Shown one piece after another: positions 1 to 7,887 of a stretch of 64,000 nt of DNA. Each line of letters starts with the position of its first letter. Position 1 is the first letter of the stretch. The stretch is from the NCBI GenBank assembly GCA_964655225.1, contig CAZZMB010000005.1, positions 4,588-68,587 on the forward strand. Reading direction: 5' to 3'. The notes under the pieces are model-generated. The model made no database searches, had not been told where the DNA came from, and saw nothing but the letters and a program-made list of their open reading frames with translations. The DNA is from JAFMKE01 sp964655225 (GTDB lineage: Bacteria > Bacteroidota > Bacteroidia > Chitinophagales > UBA8649). A program made the translations under genes and the position numbers.

Positions 1-2
1 TC

Positions 3-278
3 ATAAAAGACCTTACCATTTTGGAAAAAAAGGTTGAAATTAAAGTGCAATACGGTGGTGGTTGTGTAAAACCACATGTTTTTGAATTGTACACTGATGG
101 GGTTTTGGATAATTCGGGGAATATGGATTTTTACTTATTGCACAAAACTCATAATGATTATTGTAAAGCACTTATTATCGAGGCCTTGGTATTTGACCTA
201 AAGCCATTATATGACTTACAATCTCAAAAATTGAAAACAATCAGAATCAACGATTTACGAAAAAACGATATGTATTAA
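3..278 (+). CDS. conserved hypothetical protein, 5' end outside the window
   Basis: The frame is open from the first bases of the window to a TAA at 276-278, so the true start probably lies upstream; a TTG at 21 is the only start-like codon near the edge. The visible 91 residues include a glycine-rich turn followed by Cys (YGGGC), a Phe-Glu-Leu-Tyr strand and a second Cys in DYCKALIIE. This resembles small beta-rich envelope proteins of Bacteroidota that carry a similar GGC...CKALI pattern, but I cannot name a family with certainty. No signal peptide can be judged because the N-terminus is missing. The stop codon overlaps the ATG of the RNase HI gene by one base (TAATG), which suggests co-translation. 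Confidence 0.6.
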   Translation: MKDLTILEKKVEIKVQYGGGCVKPHVFELYTDGVLDNSGNMDFYLLHKTHNDYCKALIIEALVFDLKPLYDLQSQKLKTIRINDLRKNDMY

Positions 279-739
279 TGCAGATAATTATTCATACCGA
301 TGGTGCGGCCCAAGGTAATCCAGGTAAGGGCGGTTATGGCGTTGTCCTGCAGTCAGGTAAACATTATAAGGAACTTTCACAAGGCTTTAAATACACGACG
401 AATAATCGTATGGAATTACTAGCAGTAATAGTGGCACTAGAAGCAATCAAGGATGGTGGCGCTGATGTTTTGGTAGTATCGGATAGTAAGTATGTGGTTG
501 ACGCTGTAGAAAAGAAATGGTTGTTTGGCTGGGAGAAAAAAAACTTTGCAAAAAAGAAAAATCCTGATCTTTGGAAACGTTTTTTAGTAGTTTACCGCAA
601 ACATAAGGTTGCCTTGAGATGGATAAAAGGGCACGCAGGACACCCGTTAAACGAACGTTGTGATGAGTTAGCAGTTCAAGCGGCAAATAGCAGTGATTTA
701 GTGCTTGATGAATATTATGAGCTGCACGAAAAAGCTTAA
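278..739 (+). CDS. rnhA: ribonuclease HI
   Basis: The 153-residue protein is the usual size for bacterial RNase HI, a cytoplasmic enzyme that cuts the RNA strand of RNA:DNA hybrids with two metal ions. The catalytic carboxylates are visible: D8 in HTDGA, E46 in NNRMELLA, D69 in VSDSKYV and D129 in ERCDELA. The mobile histidine H119 sits in KGHAGH. A basic, Trp-rich handle (WLFGWEKKNF, about 81-90) matches the substrate-binding region of the E. coli type. It starts with ATG overlapping the upstream stop by one base and ends inside a hairpin that probably terminates transcription. Confidence 0.97.
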   Translation: MQIIIHTDGAAQGNPGKGGYGVVLQSGKHYKELSQGFKYTTNNRMELLAVIVALEAIKDGGADVLVVSDSKYVVDAVEKKWLFGWEKKNFAKKKNPDLWKRFLVVYRKHKVALRWIKGHAGHPLNERCDELAVQAANSSDLVLDEYYELHEKA

Positions 740-752
740 TTGTTAGCTTTTT
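729..752 (+). terminator. probable intrinsic terminator after rnhA
   Basis: AAAAAGCT at 729-736 pairs with AGCTTTTT at 745-752 around a short loop. The 3' arm is itself a T run, so the structure fits a rho-independent terminator overlapping the rnhA stop codon. The reverse strand has the same symmetry. Confidence 0.5.
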
Positions 753-873
753 CATTAAACTGAAATCCAAGTGGCCTTAACTTGCTTCGATTTAAAGTCT
801 AATGCGGATTGTTTGAATAAGTTATTCGCTTACATTTCTTAATAATGTTGTATTTTTATCGTAAATCTTTAAT

Positions 874-1905
874 ATGATTAACAGAGGTATACTAATTCTT
901 ATTGGCTTGATATTAGCCATGAGCGCATGTAAAAAAGATGACAAAGAAGTATCCAATAAATTAGATACTTCACAAACTTCAGATTGGATGCAAGATTTAA
1001 TTGCACAATATCCGAATCAGGCAATTACTTTGAAGGATATCAGTATGCCTAGGGCACATGATGCTGGTATTTATGAGCTAAACACTTGTACTGCAGGCAA
1101 TGCATGCAATACCCAAACGCAAGATCAGCCTATGGGGACAATGCTTGAGATGGGGATTCGTGTATTCGATGTAAGGCCTAGTCTTATTCAAGGAGAATAT
1201 TGGACCTACCATCGCAACTCATGTGGAGGGCTAGGTTGCGAAGGTGTTAGACTGCGAACGTTTTTAGAGGAAACTAGGATGTTTTTGGCTACACATAACG
1301 AGCTTGTGATTTTTGAACTGAATAACTTGTGCAATACCAATAGTGAAGACCCCGGTTTAATTGCCTTGTTTCAAGAAGTACTTGGTTCGAGCCTTTACAG
1401 GATATCCACACCATTGGCTGCTTCTTTTATCAGTACCCCGCTTGATGAAATTATTCCACTTTACAATAATGAGGGAAGAGTGATACTTTTATTTGAAGAT
1501 TTAGATATTACTAGTGATATTACTGAACAAGGTATGTTCGGTTATGATTTCATTCCTATTAGTGGGTCATATTCTAATAGTCCTGATGTAGATCTTGTCT
1601 TAGCTGATCAACTACAAAAAATACAAAGTTTCAATCCAGTGTCTAATCGACTTTTCAAATTGAGCTATACGTTTACTTTAGATATTGCTAATGCTGTTGC
1701 GTGCCTATCTAACCCAGATTTTGCAAGTTCTATTAATGAAATTGCATTGGATGGAAGGGCAAGAATGACTTCAACAATCGATGCTTGGATTGCAAACGGT
1801 ACAATCACCTCGGATAAGATTCCAAATATATTTTCGGTTGACTACTGCAATACCTCGGTGACCATGGAGTGCATAAGGCTCAGTGAGTTAAGCCTCAATG
1901 AATAA
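874..1905 (+). CDS. PI-PLC X-domain-like lipoprotein (phosphodiesterase)
   Basis: The first 19 residues form a lipoprotein signal ending in the lipobox MSAC (lipidated C19, followed by charged residues). The rest resembles the TIM-barrel X domain of bacterial phosphatidylinositol-specific phospholipase C. H62 in PRAHDAG and H113 in WTYHRNS are placed like the acid/base histidine pair, and the strand GIRVFDVRP supplies the neighbouring Asp and Arg. Bacterial enzymes of this fold cleave phosphodiesters of inositol lipids or other head groups without calcium; the substrate here is unknown. Six or more cysteines in the mature part (TCTAGNAC, NSCGGLGC, NLCN) suggest disulfides and an extracytoplasmic site. 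It sits just before the polysaccharide export genes, 41 bases away. Confidence 0.75.
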   Translation: MINRGILILIGLILAMSACKKDDKEVSNKLDTSQTSDWMQDLIAQYPNQAITLKDISMPRAHDAGIYELNTCTAGNACNTQTQDQPMGTMLEMGIRVFDVRPSLIQGEYWTYHRNSCGGLGCEGVRLRTFLEETRMFLATHNELVIFELNNLCNTNSEDPGLIALFQEVLGSSLYRISTPLAASFISTPLDEIIPLYNNEGRVILLFEDLDITSDITEQGMFGYDFIPISGSYSNSPDVDLVLADQLQKIQSFNPVSNRLFKLSYTFTLDIANAVACLSNPDFASSINEIALDGRARMTSTIDAWIANGTITSDKIPNIFSVDYCNTSVTMECIRLSELSLNE

Positions 1906-1946
1906 TCGTATTAGATATGGGAGAAGTATAACTTTATTTGGATATT

Positions 1947-3374
1947 ATGGCTAAGAAGCTTTTCAGGAATTTATTTTTACTAGTTTTCGTAAATCTTCTG
2001 GTTAAACCGCTTTGGATTTTTGGTATTGATTTACAAGTGCAAAACACTGTAGGAGCGGAGAATTATGGGTTTTACTTTGTAGTGTTTAATTTTTCTTTTC
2101 TGTTTCACATCATCCTAGATCTTGGCCTCCACCAATTCAACAATAAAGAGGTAGCGAAAAACCCTAGCTTATTGCCTTCTTTATTCGGAAAGCTATTTGC
2201 ATTAAAAGGTATAATGGCCATTCTTTACTTTGCGTTCACTTTTTGTTTAGCGCTAGTATTAGGATACTCTTTTCTGCAGAAAAAAATGCTTTTTTTTCTT
2301 GCTATAAACCAGTTACTCTTATCTTTTATTCTGTTTAGTAGAAGTAATTTTACCGCGATGCAATGGTATAAATGGGATGCTTTCTTTTCTGTTTTTGATA
2401 GGGTCCTGAGTATATTTTTCTGTGTATTGTTATTGTATACTTCTTGGTTTGGTGTTTTTGAGATAATTGACTTTATCTATGCGCAAACCATTGCGCTAAC
2501 TATCTGTGCGGTTCTGTCCTTGTCTGTCGTAGCTTGGAAAGGAGAAGTTCTTTTCCCACGCCTTGATAAGAATGTTTTAGTGCCATTATTAAAACGGTCT
2601 TTACCATACGCAGTGGTGGTGTTACTCATGACAATTTACACACGAATTGATGCTGTAATGTTGGAAAAACTTTTAGCGGATACAGGAAATATTCAAGCTG
2701 GCGTATATGCAGCGGCTTACCGAATCCTAGATGCAGTAAATATGGTTCCATTTCTGTTAGCCTCTTTACTTATTCCCTTTTTTACGCGTAAGTTATCTGC
2801 CCAGGAACCTTTTGGGGAGGTGCTATGGACAGCATTTTCACTAATGATATTTTTAGCAGTTCCTTTATTGTTTGTGATCAGGTTCTTTCATCCAGAAATA
2901 ATACATTTGCTATACCAAGAGGGTGATTCGACATGGTATGTATCTTTTCAAATCCTACTCTATACTTTTCCTATGGTATTTATAAGTTATATTTTTGGTG
3001 GATTTCTTACCGCTGCAGGTCACCTAAAATGGATCAGTATTTTTGCTTTGTTTACAATTGTATTAAATGTCGCATTAAATTATTGGCGCATTCCTACTCA
3101 CGGAGCAATTGGAGCTGCTCAAGCAACATTTTTCTCACAGACCCTGATGGCTATATGCCAGATGGTATATGTATTGAAACACTGGAACACTGGATTTGAG
3201 GTAAAAATCGTATACCGCAGTGCAGCATATATACTGGTTCTGGGACTTTCTTTGTTCCTGATTAATGACATGGAGATACTTTGGTTTTTCAAAATTGCCA
3301 TCTTTATACTCTTAGCTGTAATTTTGTCCTTAATTTTACGTTTACTTAATATTCAAAAACTTAATGTTCTTTAG
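1947..3374 (+). CDS. Wzx-like polysaccharide/oligosaccharide flippase
   Basis: This 475-residue protein is almost entirely hydrophobic with about 12-14 predicted transmembrane helices, matching the polysaccharide transporter branch of the MOP flippase superfamily. Such proteins move undecaprenyl-linked sugar repeat units across the inner membrane. Family-like features are the N-terminal amphipathic start, the early Gly-Ala-Glu-Asn-Tyr-Gly turn and a Tyr-Ala-Ala-Ala-Tyr-Arg stretch in the middle. The ATG at 1947 is preferred over an upstream in-frame TTG at 1938. Downstream are a Wzz-like chain-length protein (18 bases away) and a Wzy/ligase-like protein, so the three probably form one envelope polysaccharide operon. 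No glycosyltransferase lies next to them. Confidence 0.85.
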   Translation: MAKKLFRNLFLLVFVNLLVKPLWIFGIDLQVQNTVGAENYGFYFVVFNFSFLFHIILDLGLHQFNNKEVAKNPSLLPSLFGKLFALKGIMAILYFAFTFCLALVLGYSFLQKKMLFFLAINQLLLSFILFSRSNFTAMQWYKWDAFFSVFDRVLSIFFCVLLLYTSWFGVFEIIDFIYAQTIALTICAVLSLSVVAWKGEVLFPRLDKNVLVPLLKRSLPYAVVVLLMTIYTRIDAVMLEKLLADTGNIQAGVYAAAYRILDAVNMVPFLLASLLIPFFTRKLSAQEPFGEVLWTAFSLMIFLAVPLLFVIRFFHPEIIHLLYQEGDSTWYVSFQILLYTFPMVFISYIFGGFLTAAGHLKWISIFALFTIVLNVALNYWRIPTHGAIGAAQATFFSQTLMAICQMVYVLKHWNTGFEVKIVYRSAAYILVLGLSLFLINDMEILWFFKIAIFILLAVILSLILRLLNIQKLNVL

Positions 3375-3392
3375 ACCTAAATCTATTTTTGT

Positions 3393-4277
3393 ATGAATGC
3401 TGAATTTAATTTGATAAGTGTAATAAAAACATTGTTGAAGTGGAAGTGGCACATTACTGTGCTGACGCTTTTAGCAGCTATTGGATCAATAATTACGAGT
3501 GTATTTATTATGAAGCCTTACTATCAAAGTTTTGCTATTGTTTATCCTGTCAACCAAAGTATGGGAGATAGAGGAGCATTGTTCGGAAGTGAATCTGTGG
3601 ATGCGGAGGATTATTATTATGGTTCAAAACATGATGCAAACAGGATTATTACCGTAGCTACTTCATCTACGTTGGTTCAATACATAATCAATAAATATGA
3701 TATTGTTAGCCATTATGATTATAAAGGCAAAAAGTATGAAGCTAGTAATACGACAGAAGAGTTTATGGAAAACTACCAAGTCTACAAAACCGATAAAGAT
3801 GCGATTCGAATAAATTTAATCGATACAGATCCAAAATTGGCCGCTGAAATAGTGAATGATGTGGTAGCAACTATCGCAAATGAAACTACTCGTCCTATAG
3901 AAGCGAATAAGAGACAACTTGCTGAATTATTTGATAATCAAGCTAATCAAAAGAAAAGAGCTCTTGATTCTTTACTTCAAGTATTATTGAGTGTTAAACC
4001 CAAAGATGTATCATACGATCTATACAAGTCACAGTATGACAATGCAATGGAGGATTTTAATGAAATGACTGCATTGGCTGAGCAATATGAGTTAGCAAGC
4101 AATCAAAAAATGGCCGGTATAGAAATAATTGAAAATGCTTATCCAGCAGAACGCAAGTTAAAACCGGTTCGTTCAAAAATCTGCCTTGCTACGACTATTT
4201 TAGGCTTTATTTTAGCTTGTCTAGGGGCTTTAGGGATTGAGCAGATAAATGATATCAAAGATGAACTAGATAAATAA
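3393..4277 (+). CDS. Wzz-type chain-length determinant protein
   Basis: The 294-residue protein has the polysaccharide co-polymerase layout: a first transmembrane helix at about 18-38, a long periplasmic helical part (about 40-260) and a second transmembrane helix at about 262-282, followed by a short cytoplasmic tail. There is no tyrosine kinase domain, so it is the Wzz-like rather than the fused Wzc-like form. Its expected job is to set the length of the polymer made by the Wzy-type enzyme encoded next. A TATTTTTG box (3384-3391) ends just before the ATG, so a promoter there would give an essentially leaderless message; it may equally be chance. Confidence 0.85.
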   Translation: MNAEFNLISVIKTLLKWKWHITVLTLLAAIGSIITSVFIMKPYYQSFAIVYPVNQSMGDRGALFGSESVDAEDYYYGSKHDANRIITVATSSTLVQYIINKYDIVSHYDYKGKKYEASNTTEEFMENYQVYKTDKDAIRINLIDTDPKLAAEIVNDVVATIANETTRPIEANKRQLAELFDNQANQKKRALDSLLQVLLSVKPKDVSYDLYKSQYDNAMEDFNEMTALAEQYELASNQKMAGIEIIENAYPAERKLKPVRSKICLATTILGFILACLGALGIEQINDIKDELDK

Positions 4278-4281
4278 TAGT

Positions 4282-5733
4282 TTGAAACCATTGACGTCCA
4301 TTAGATTGCAAGATTATATTCTTTATTACTCCTACGGGGTAATAAGTGTGCTTAGTCTGTTAATGGGGTTTTATTTTGAGGAAAAAGTTCTTTTAGCGCT
4401 TCCTTTAATCATTCCTATTGTTATATGGGCTGTACTAAATTTCAAGATACTGTACTTTTTTTTGTTAGCTCTTATTCCGTTATCCATAGAATTTGACGTC
4501 ACTGAAAGCATAGCCACTGACCTACCTACAGAACCCTTAATGGTGGGATTTTTGTTAATTGCACTTTTCTATTTGATTCGAAATGCACGAAAAGTAGATT
4601 TTTCTTTTTTTAGTAATCCGCTTATGTTGTTGCTTATTTTGCATCTTGTTTGGCTAATAATAGCTAGTATTTTTTCAACAGTTCCCTTATTTTCATTTAA
4701 ATTCATATTGGCTAAATGCTGGTATGTCAGTACCTTTCTGTTAGTAACGTCATTAGTGATTCAGCGGATAGATGATGTGAAAAAAGCGTTTTGGTTCATT
4801 TTTATTCCATTGAGTGCTACAGTTTTTCTAGCATTAGTGCGTCATGCGCTAGTTAGTTTTGACTTTAGCTTAATCAATTCTGTTTTAAGACCTTTTTATC
4901 GAAATCATGTGAATTATGCAGCTATTCTAGCAGTATTTTTGCCTTTTGTGGTGTATGCCAGAACATGGTATCCAAAGTATAGTACAAAGTATAATTTGCT
5001 CGTATTTAGTGTGTTGATTTACTTGGTGGCCATTTATTTTTCATACACAAGGGCCTGTTACTTGGCTGTATTAGCTATGCTAGGTGCTTTTGCTATTTTT
5101 CGTTTAAGAAGGGCAAAGCTGGCTATTATTGTTGCTTTAATAGCTGCAGTGTTTGCAGGAAAGTATATCACCGACCAAAATCATTACCTCGCATATACTC
5201 CATCTACGAATACAGTTTCTCAGCATGAGTTTGGGGATTTAATAGATGCTACATTTAAGGCAGAAGATGTGAGTAGTATGGAGCGGATATATCGTTGGAT
5301 TGCTGCTGTTCATATGATAGGAGATCGTCCCATTGTTGGTTTTGGACCCAATGGTTTTGTAGAAAATTACAAGAACTATACAGTTTTTGTTTTTGAAACT
5401 TGGATTAGCGACAATCAAGAAAGGAGTGGTGTACATAATTACTTTCTTATGACGGCCGTTGAGCAGGGTTTGATTGGCTTAGGAATCTTTGTCTCTCTAA
5501 TTATTTCGTTTTTTGTTTGGGGAGAGAAAATCTTGCATCAACAAGTTGGTAACCATAAACTTTTAGCTCAAGCTGTCTTGCTTTCGATGATAGCAATAGT
5601 GGTTAATTTACTTTTCAGCGACATGATTGAAGTAGACAAAACTGGCTCGTTTTTCTTCTTTAATATGGCGTTGATAGTTTTATTGAGCAGAAACTTTAAG
5701 GGGCTTATTCCTCCAGCGAATCAAAGTGTTTAA
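4282..5733 (+). CDS. O-antigen ligase/polymerase (Wzy_C) family membrane protein
   Basis: About 483 residues with roughly 11-12 hydrophobic helices and one large periplasmic loop near 290-400. The Wzy_C signature region is visible: a Ser-Tyr-Thr-Arg-Ala motif at the start of a helix (about 255) and, after the loop, VHNYFL followed by a helix with EQGLIGL. This family contains O-antigen ligases (WaaL) and polymerases (Wzy); which one cannot be told from sequence. An in-frame stop at 4267-4269 forces the start to lie after it, and no ATG is available before the first membrane helix, so TTG at 4282 (4 bases after the wzz-like gene) is the best start. It closes the flippase/chain-length group. 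Confidence 0.85.
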   Translation: MKPLTSIRLQDYILYYSYGVISVLSLLMGFYFEEKVLLALPLIIPIVIWAVLNFKILYFFLLALIPLSIEFDVTESIATDLPTEPLMVGFLLIALFYLIRNARKVDFSFFSNPLMLLLILHLVWLIIASIFSTVPLFSFKFILAKCWYVSTFLLVTSLVIQRIDDVKKAFWFIFIPLSATVFLALVRHALVSFDFSLINSVLRPFYRNHVNYAAILAVFLPFVVYARTWYPKYSTKYNLLVFSVLIYLVAIYFSYTRACYLAVLAMLGAFAIFRLRRAKLAIIVALIAAVFAGKYITDQNHYLAYTPSTNTVSQHEFGDLIDATFKAEDVSSMERIYRWIAAVHMIGDRPIVGFGPNGFVENYKNYTVFVFETWISDNQERSGVHNYFLMTAVEQGLIGLGIFVSLIISFFVWGEKILHQQVGNHKLLAQAVLLSMIAIVVNLLFSDMIEVDKTGSFFFFNMALIVLLSRNFKGLIPPANQSV

Positions 5734-5843
5734 AAGAGCGTACTAAAGTCTTTCTTCTATCCGTCTTGTAATGCGTGGTCGAGAGATAAACTTAAGATTA
5801 TCGGAACAATAAAAGTGAACTTAAACTTTTCTAGAACTCTAAT

Positions 5844-7628
5844 TTAAAAAGGGTAGCCGTCTTTAGCGCAGGCGTATTCCGCTATTTCACGTCTCAATGC
5901 TTTTGCATTAATATTGTATCGTTTAGTCAATAGTCCTAATAGATATCTCATCATTTTTTTATTCATACCATCAGCGTAGGCATCAATAATTTCGTTTCCT
6001 GCCTTTCGCACAGTATCCAATGCTTCATACAGATATACTTTAACTATTTTGTCCATAATTTTTATGGATTCTGGATCGGATAGCTTTTTAGTTTTTAGTT
6101 TTTCAAGCCTTAAATAAGCCGCTTCTGCAAGGAATCCTTCTGCCAAAATATCGGCTAAATTCATTACTATTTCTTGCTCGTCCACAAGTTTTTTTCCAAG
6201 TTTTTTCCCTGTGGCTCCAGATATTAACAGGAAACATGCTTTGATGTTTTCAATAATACGTGCTTCATTGTTAGAAGAAAATGGTAAGGCTTGTTTGAAC
6301 AATAGTCTTGGCACATTTTTACCTGCTTTTGTAAGGTTAATCTCTTTACCCTTTAGGTGTCTTTTGGTTAATTCAGCAACGGATAACATTCGATTAATTT
6401 CATTGGTCCCCTCATAAATACGGGTAATTCGAGCATCTCGATATCCCATTTCAATGCCGGTTTCCATGCTATAACCCATCCCCCCATGAATTTGCAAGGT
6501 TTCATCCAATACGAAATCTGCATTTTCTGACCCTTTGACTTTAAGAATAGCGCATTCCACAGCAAACTCCCGCAAGGCTTTAATTTTTGCTTTACCGTCT
6601 TCCAAACCTGCAGCTTTGAATTCGGTAGTTTTGATGTCGATGTTTCGACCTACCTGGTATATTGCAGAATCAGCAGCAAAGGTATGCACGACCATCTTGG
6701 CAATTTTATTTTTTATTGCCCCAAACTCAGCGATGGAAGTATTAAACTGCTTTCGTTCTTTAGCATAGGCGACAGACTTATCGATTGAGAACTTACAACC
6801 TCCAGTTGTACCTGCTGCCAACTTAATTCTCCCTGAGTTAAGTATATTAAGTGCAATTTTGAACCCTTCTTCCCGTTTTGCTAATAGGTTTTCTGCGGGG
6901 ACGGGACACTCGTTAAAGAAGACTTGGACTGTGGAGGAACCTTTAATTCCCATTTTTTTCTCCTCAGCGCCTAACGTAATACCTCCAAAATCCTTCTCAA
7001 CAATAAATGCAGATAGTTTCTTGTCATCATCAATTTTAGCAAATACGATAAACAAGTCAGCAAAACCACCATTGGTAATCCACATTTTTTGGCCATTCAG
7101 CATGTAATGGGTTCCTGCCTCATTTAAAACAGCTCTAGTTTTTCCAGAATTGGCATCACTTCCTGCATTGGGCTCCGTAAGGCAATATGAGGCTTTAAGC
7201 GCTGCACTTGCCACACCAGGTAGGTATTTATCCTTTTGTGCTTCATTACCATAGTATACAATAGGCAAGGAACCAATCGAAGTTTGACAGCCTATAGTCG
7301 TCGCAAATGAAAAGCCTTGAGCACCAGCTTCTGCAAAAATTAATCCTGTATTGAAGTCTAAATCAATTCCGCCATGCTTTTCAGCGATTGCGACACCACA
7401 CAGGCCCAAATCTGCTGATTTTTCTAGTAGCTTTGCGACTTCAGCACGATCCTCATCATTGGTTGCATATAGCTCTCTTCCTCTTTTTAACATGGGTTCC
7501 TGAATCTCTGTCACACAGAAATCAGTGACCATTTGCTTAATCATTTTTTGCTCTTCTGTAAACTCTTCAGGAACAAATATTTCATTTGGATTTCCTGCTT
7601 TTTCAATAAATGAACAACCTTTTACCAT
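5844..7628 (-). CDS. acyl-CoA dehydrogenase (long, ~594-residue form)
   Basis: An FAD flavoprotein of fatty-acid beta-oxidation that introduces the alpha,beta double bond into acyl-CoA. Family motifs are clear: YCLTEPNAGSDA (148-159), WITNGG (183-188), the ...GIKGSST loop (227-233) and the C-terminal RIYEGTNEI with the probable catalytic base E406. The protein is about 200 residues longer than medium-chain enzymes; the extra C-terminal helical domain (about 420-594) is typical of the long bacterial/VLCAD-like form. It stands alone on its strand, not in a thiolase/hydratase operon. A TATCTTTG -7 box lies 20 bases upstream of the ATG. Confidence 0.95.
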   Translation of the reverse strand: MVKGCSFIEKAGNPNEIFVPEEFTEEQKMIKQMVTDFCVTEIQEPMLKRGRELYATNDEDRAEVAKLLEKSADLGLCGVAIAEKHGGIDLDFNTGLIFAEAGAQGFSFATTIGCQTSIGSLPIVYYGNEAQKDKYLPGVASAALKASYCLTEPNAGSDANSGKTRAVLNEAGTHYMLNGQKMWITNGGFADLFIVFAKIDDDKKLSAFIVEKDFGGITLGAEEKKMGIKGSSTVQVFFNECPVPAENLLAKREEGFKIALNILNSGRIKLAAGTTGGCKFSIDKSVAYAKERKQFNTSIAEFGAIKNKIAKMVVHTFAADSAIYQVGRNIDIKTTEFKAAGLEDGKAKIKALREFAVECAILKVKGSENADFVLDETLQIHGGMGYSMETGIEMGYRDARITRIYEGTNEINRMLSVAELTKRHLKGKEINLTKAGKNVPRLLFKQALPFSSNNEARIIENIKACFLLISGATGKKLGKKLVDEQEIVMNLADILAEGFLAEAAYLRLEKLKTKKLSDPESIKIMDKIVKVYLYEALDTVRKAGNEIIDAYADGMNKKMMRYLLGLLTKRYNINAKALRREIAEYACAKDGYPF

Positions 7629-7647
7629 TTTGTTTTATTTTACCTAT

Positions 7648-7655
7648 CAAAGATA
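7648..7655 (-). promoter_or_regulatory. -7 promoter box (TATCTTTG) for the acyl-CoA dehydrogenase gene
   Basis: On the minus strand TATCTTTG matches the Bacteroidota -7 consensus TAnnTTTG and lies about 20 bases before the ATG. A clear -33 TTG at the usual spacing is not present because that region is occupied by a hairpin. Confidence 0.45.
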
Positions 7656-7660
7656 AGTAA

Positions 7661-7688
7661 AAAAAAGCAATGCACGCATTGCTTTTTT
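7661..7688. terminator. bidirectional terminator-like hairpin in a divergent promoter region
   Basis: AAAAAAGCAATG and CATTGCTTTTTT form a perfect 12-bp stem with a CACG loop, flanked by A and T tracts on both sides. It looks like an intrinsic terminator in either direction, yet it lies between two divergent genes, 33 bases upstream of the acyl-CoA dehydrogenase ATG. It may insulate the two promoters. Confidence 0.65.
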
Positions 7689-7787
7689 GTTTTTCATGAT
7701 TACCTTATCTAGCTTAATTAATTTACATAGTGCTAACTTCGTATTACTTACTTATTGGCCTTAAAATATACGATAACTTTACATAGC

Positions 7788-7816
7788 TTGCAATCGAGCA
7801 AACTTTCTTACTTTTG
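7788..7816 (+). promoter_or_regulatory. Bacteroidota-type promoter of the TonB receptor gene
   Basis: TTG at 7788-7790, an 18-base spacer and TACTTTTG at 7809-7816 fit the TTG/TAnnTTTG promoter of this phylum. The expected start point is near 7823, giving a leader of about 65 bases before the GTG start. Confidence 0.6.
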
Positions 7817-7887
7817 TCTGATGAATTTTAATGGAGACATAGTTAGTTCTCCAGTTCTAGTCTAAATAATAAACATTAATTATCCGC

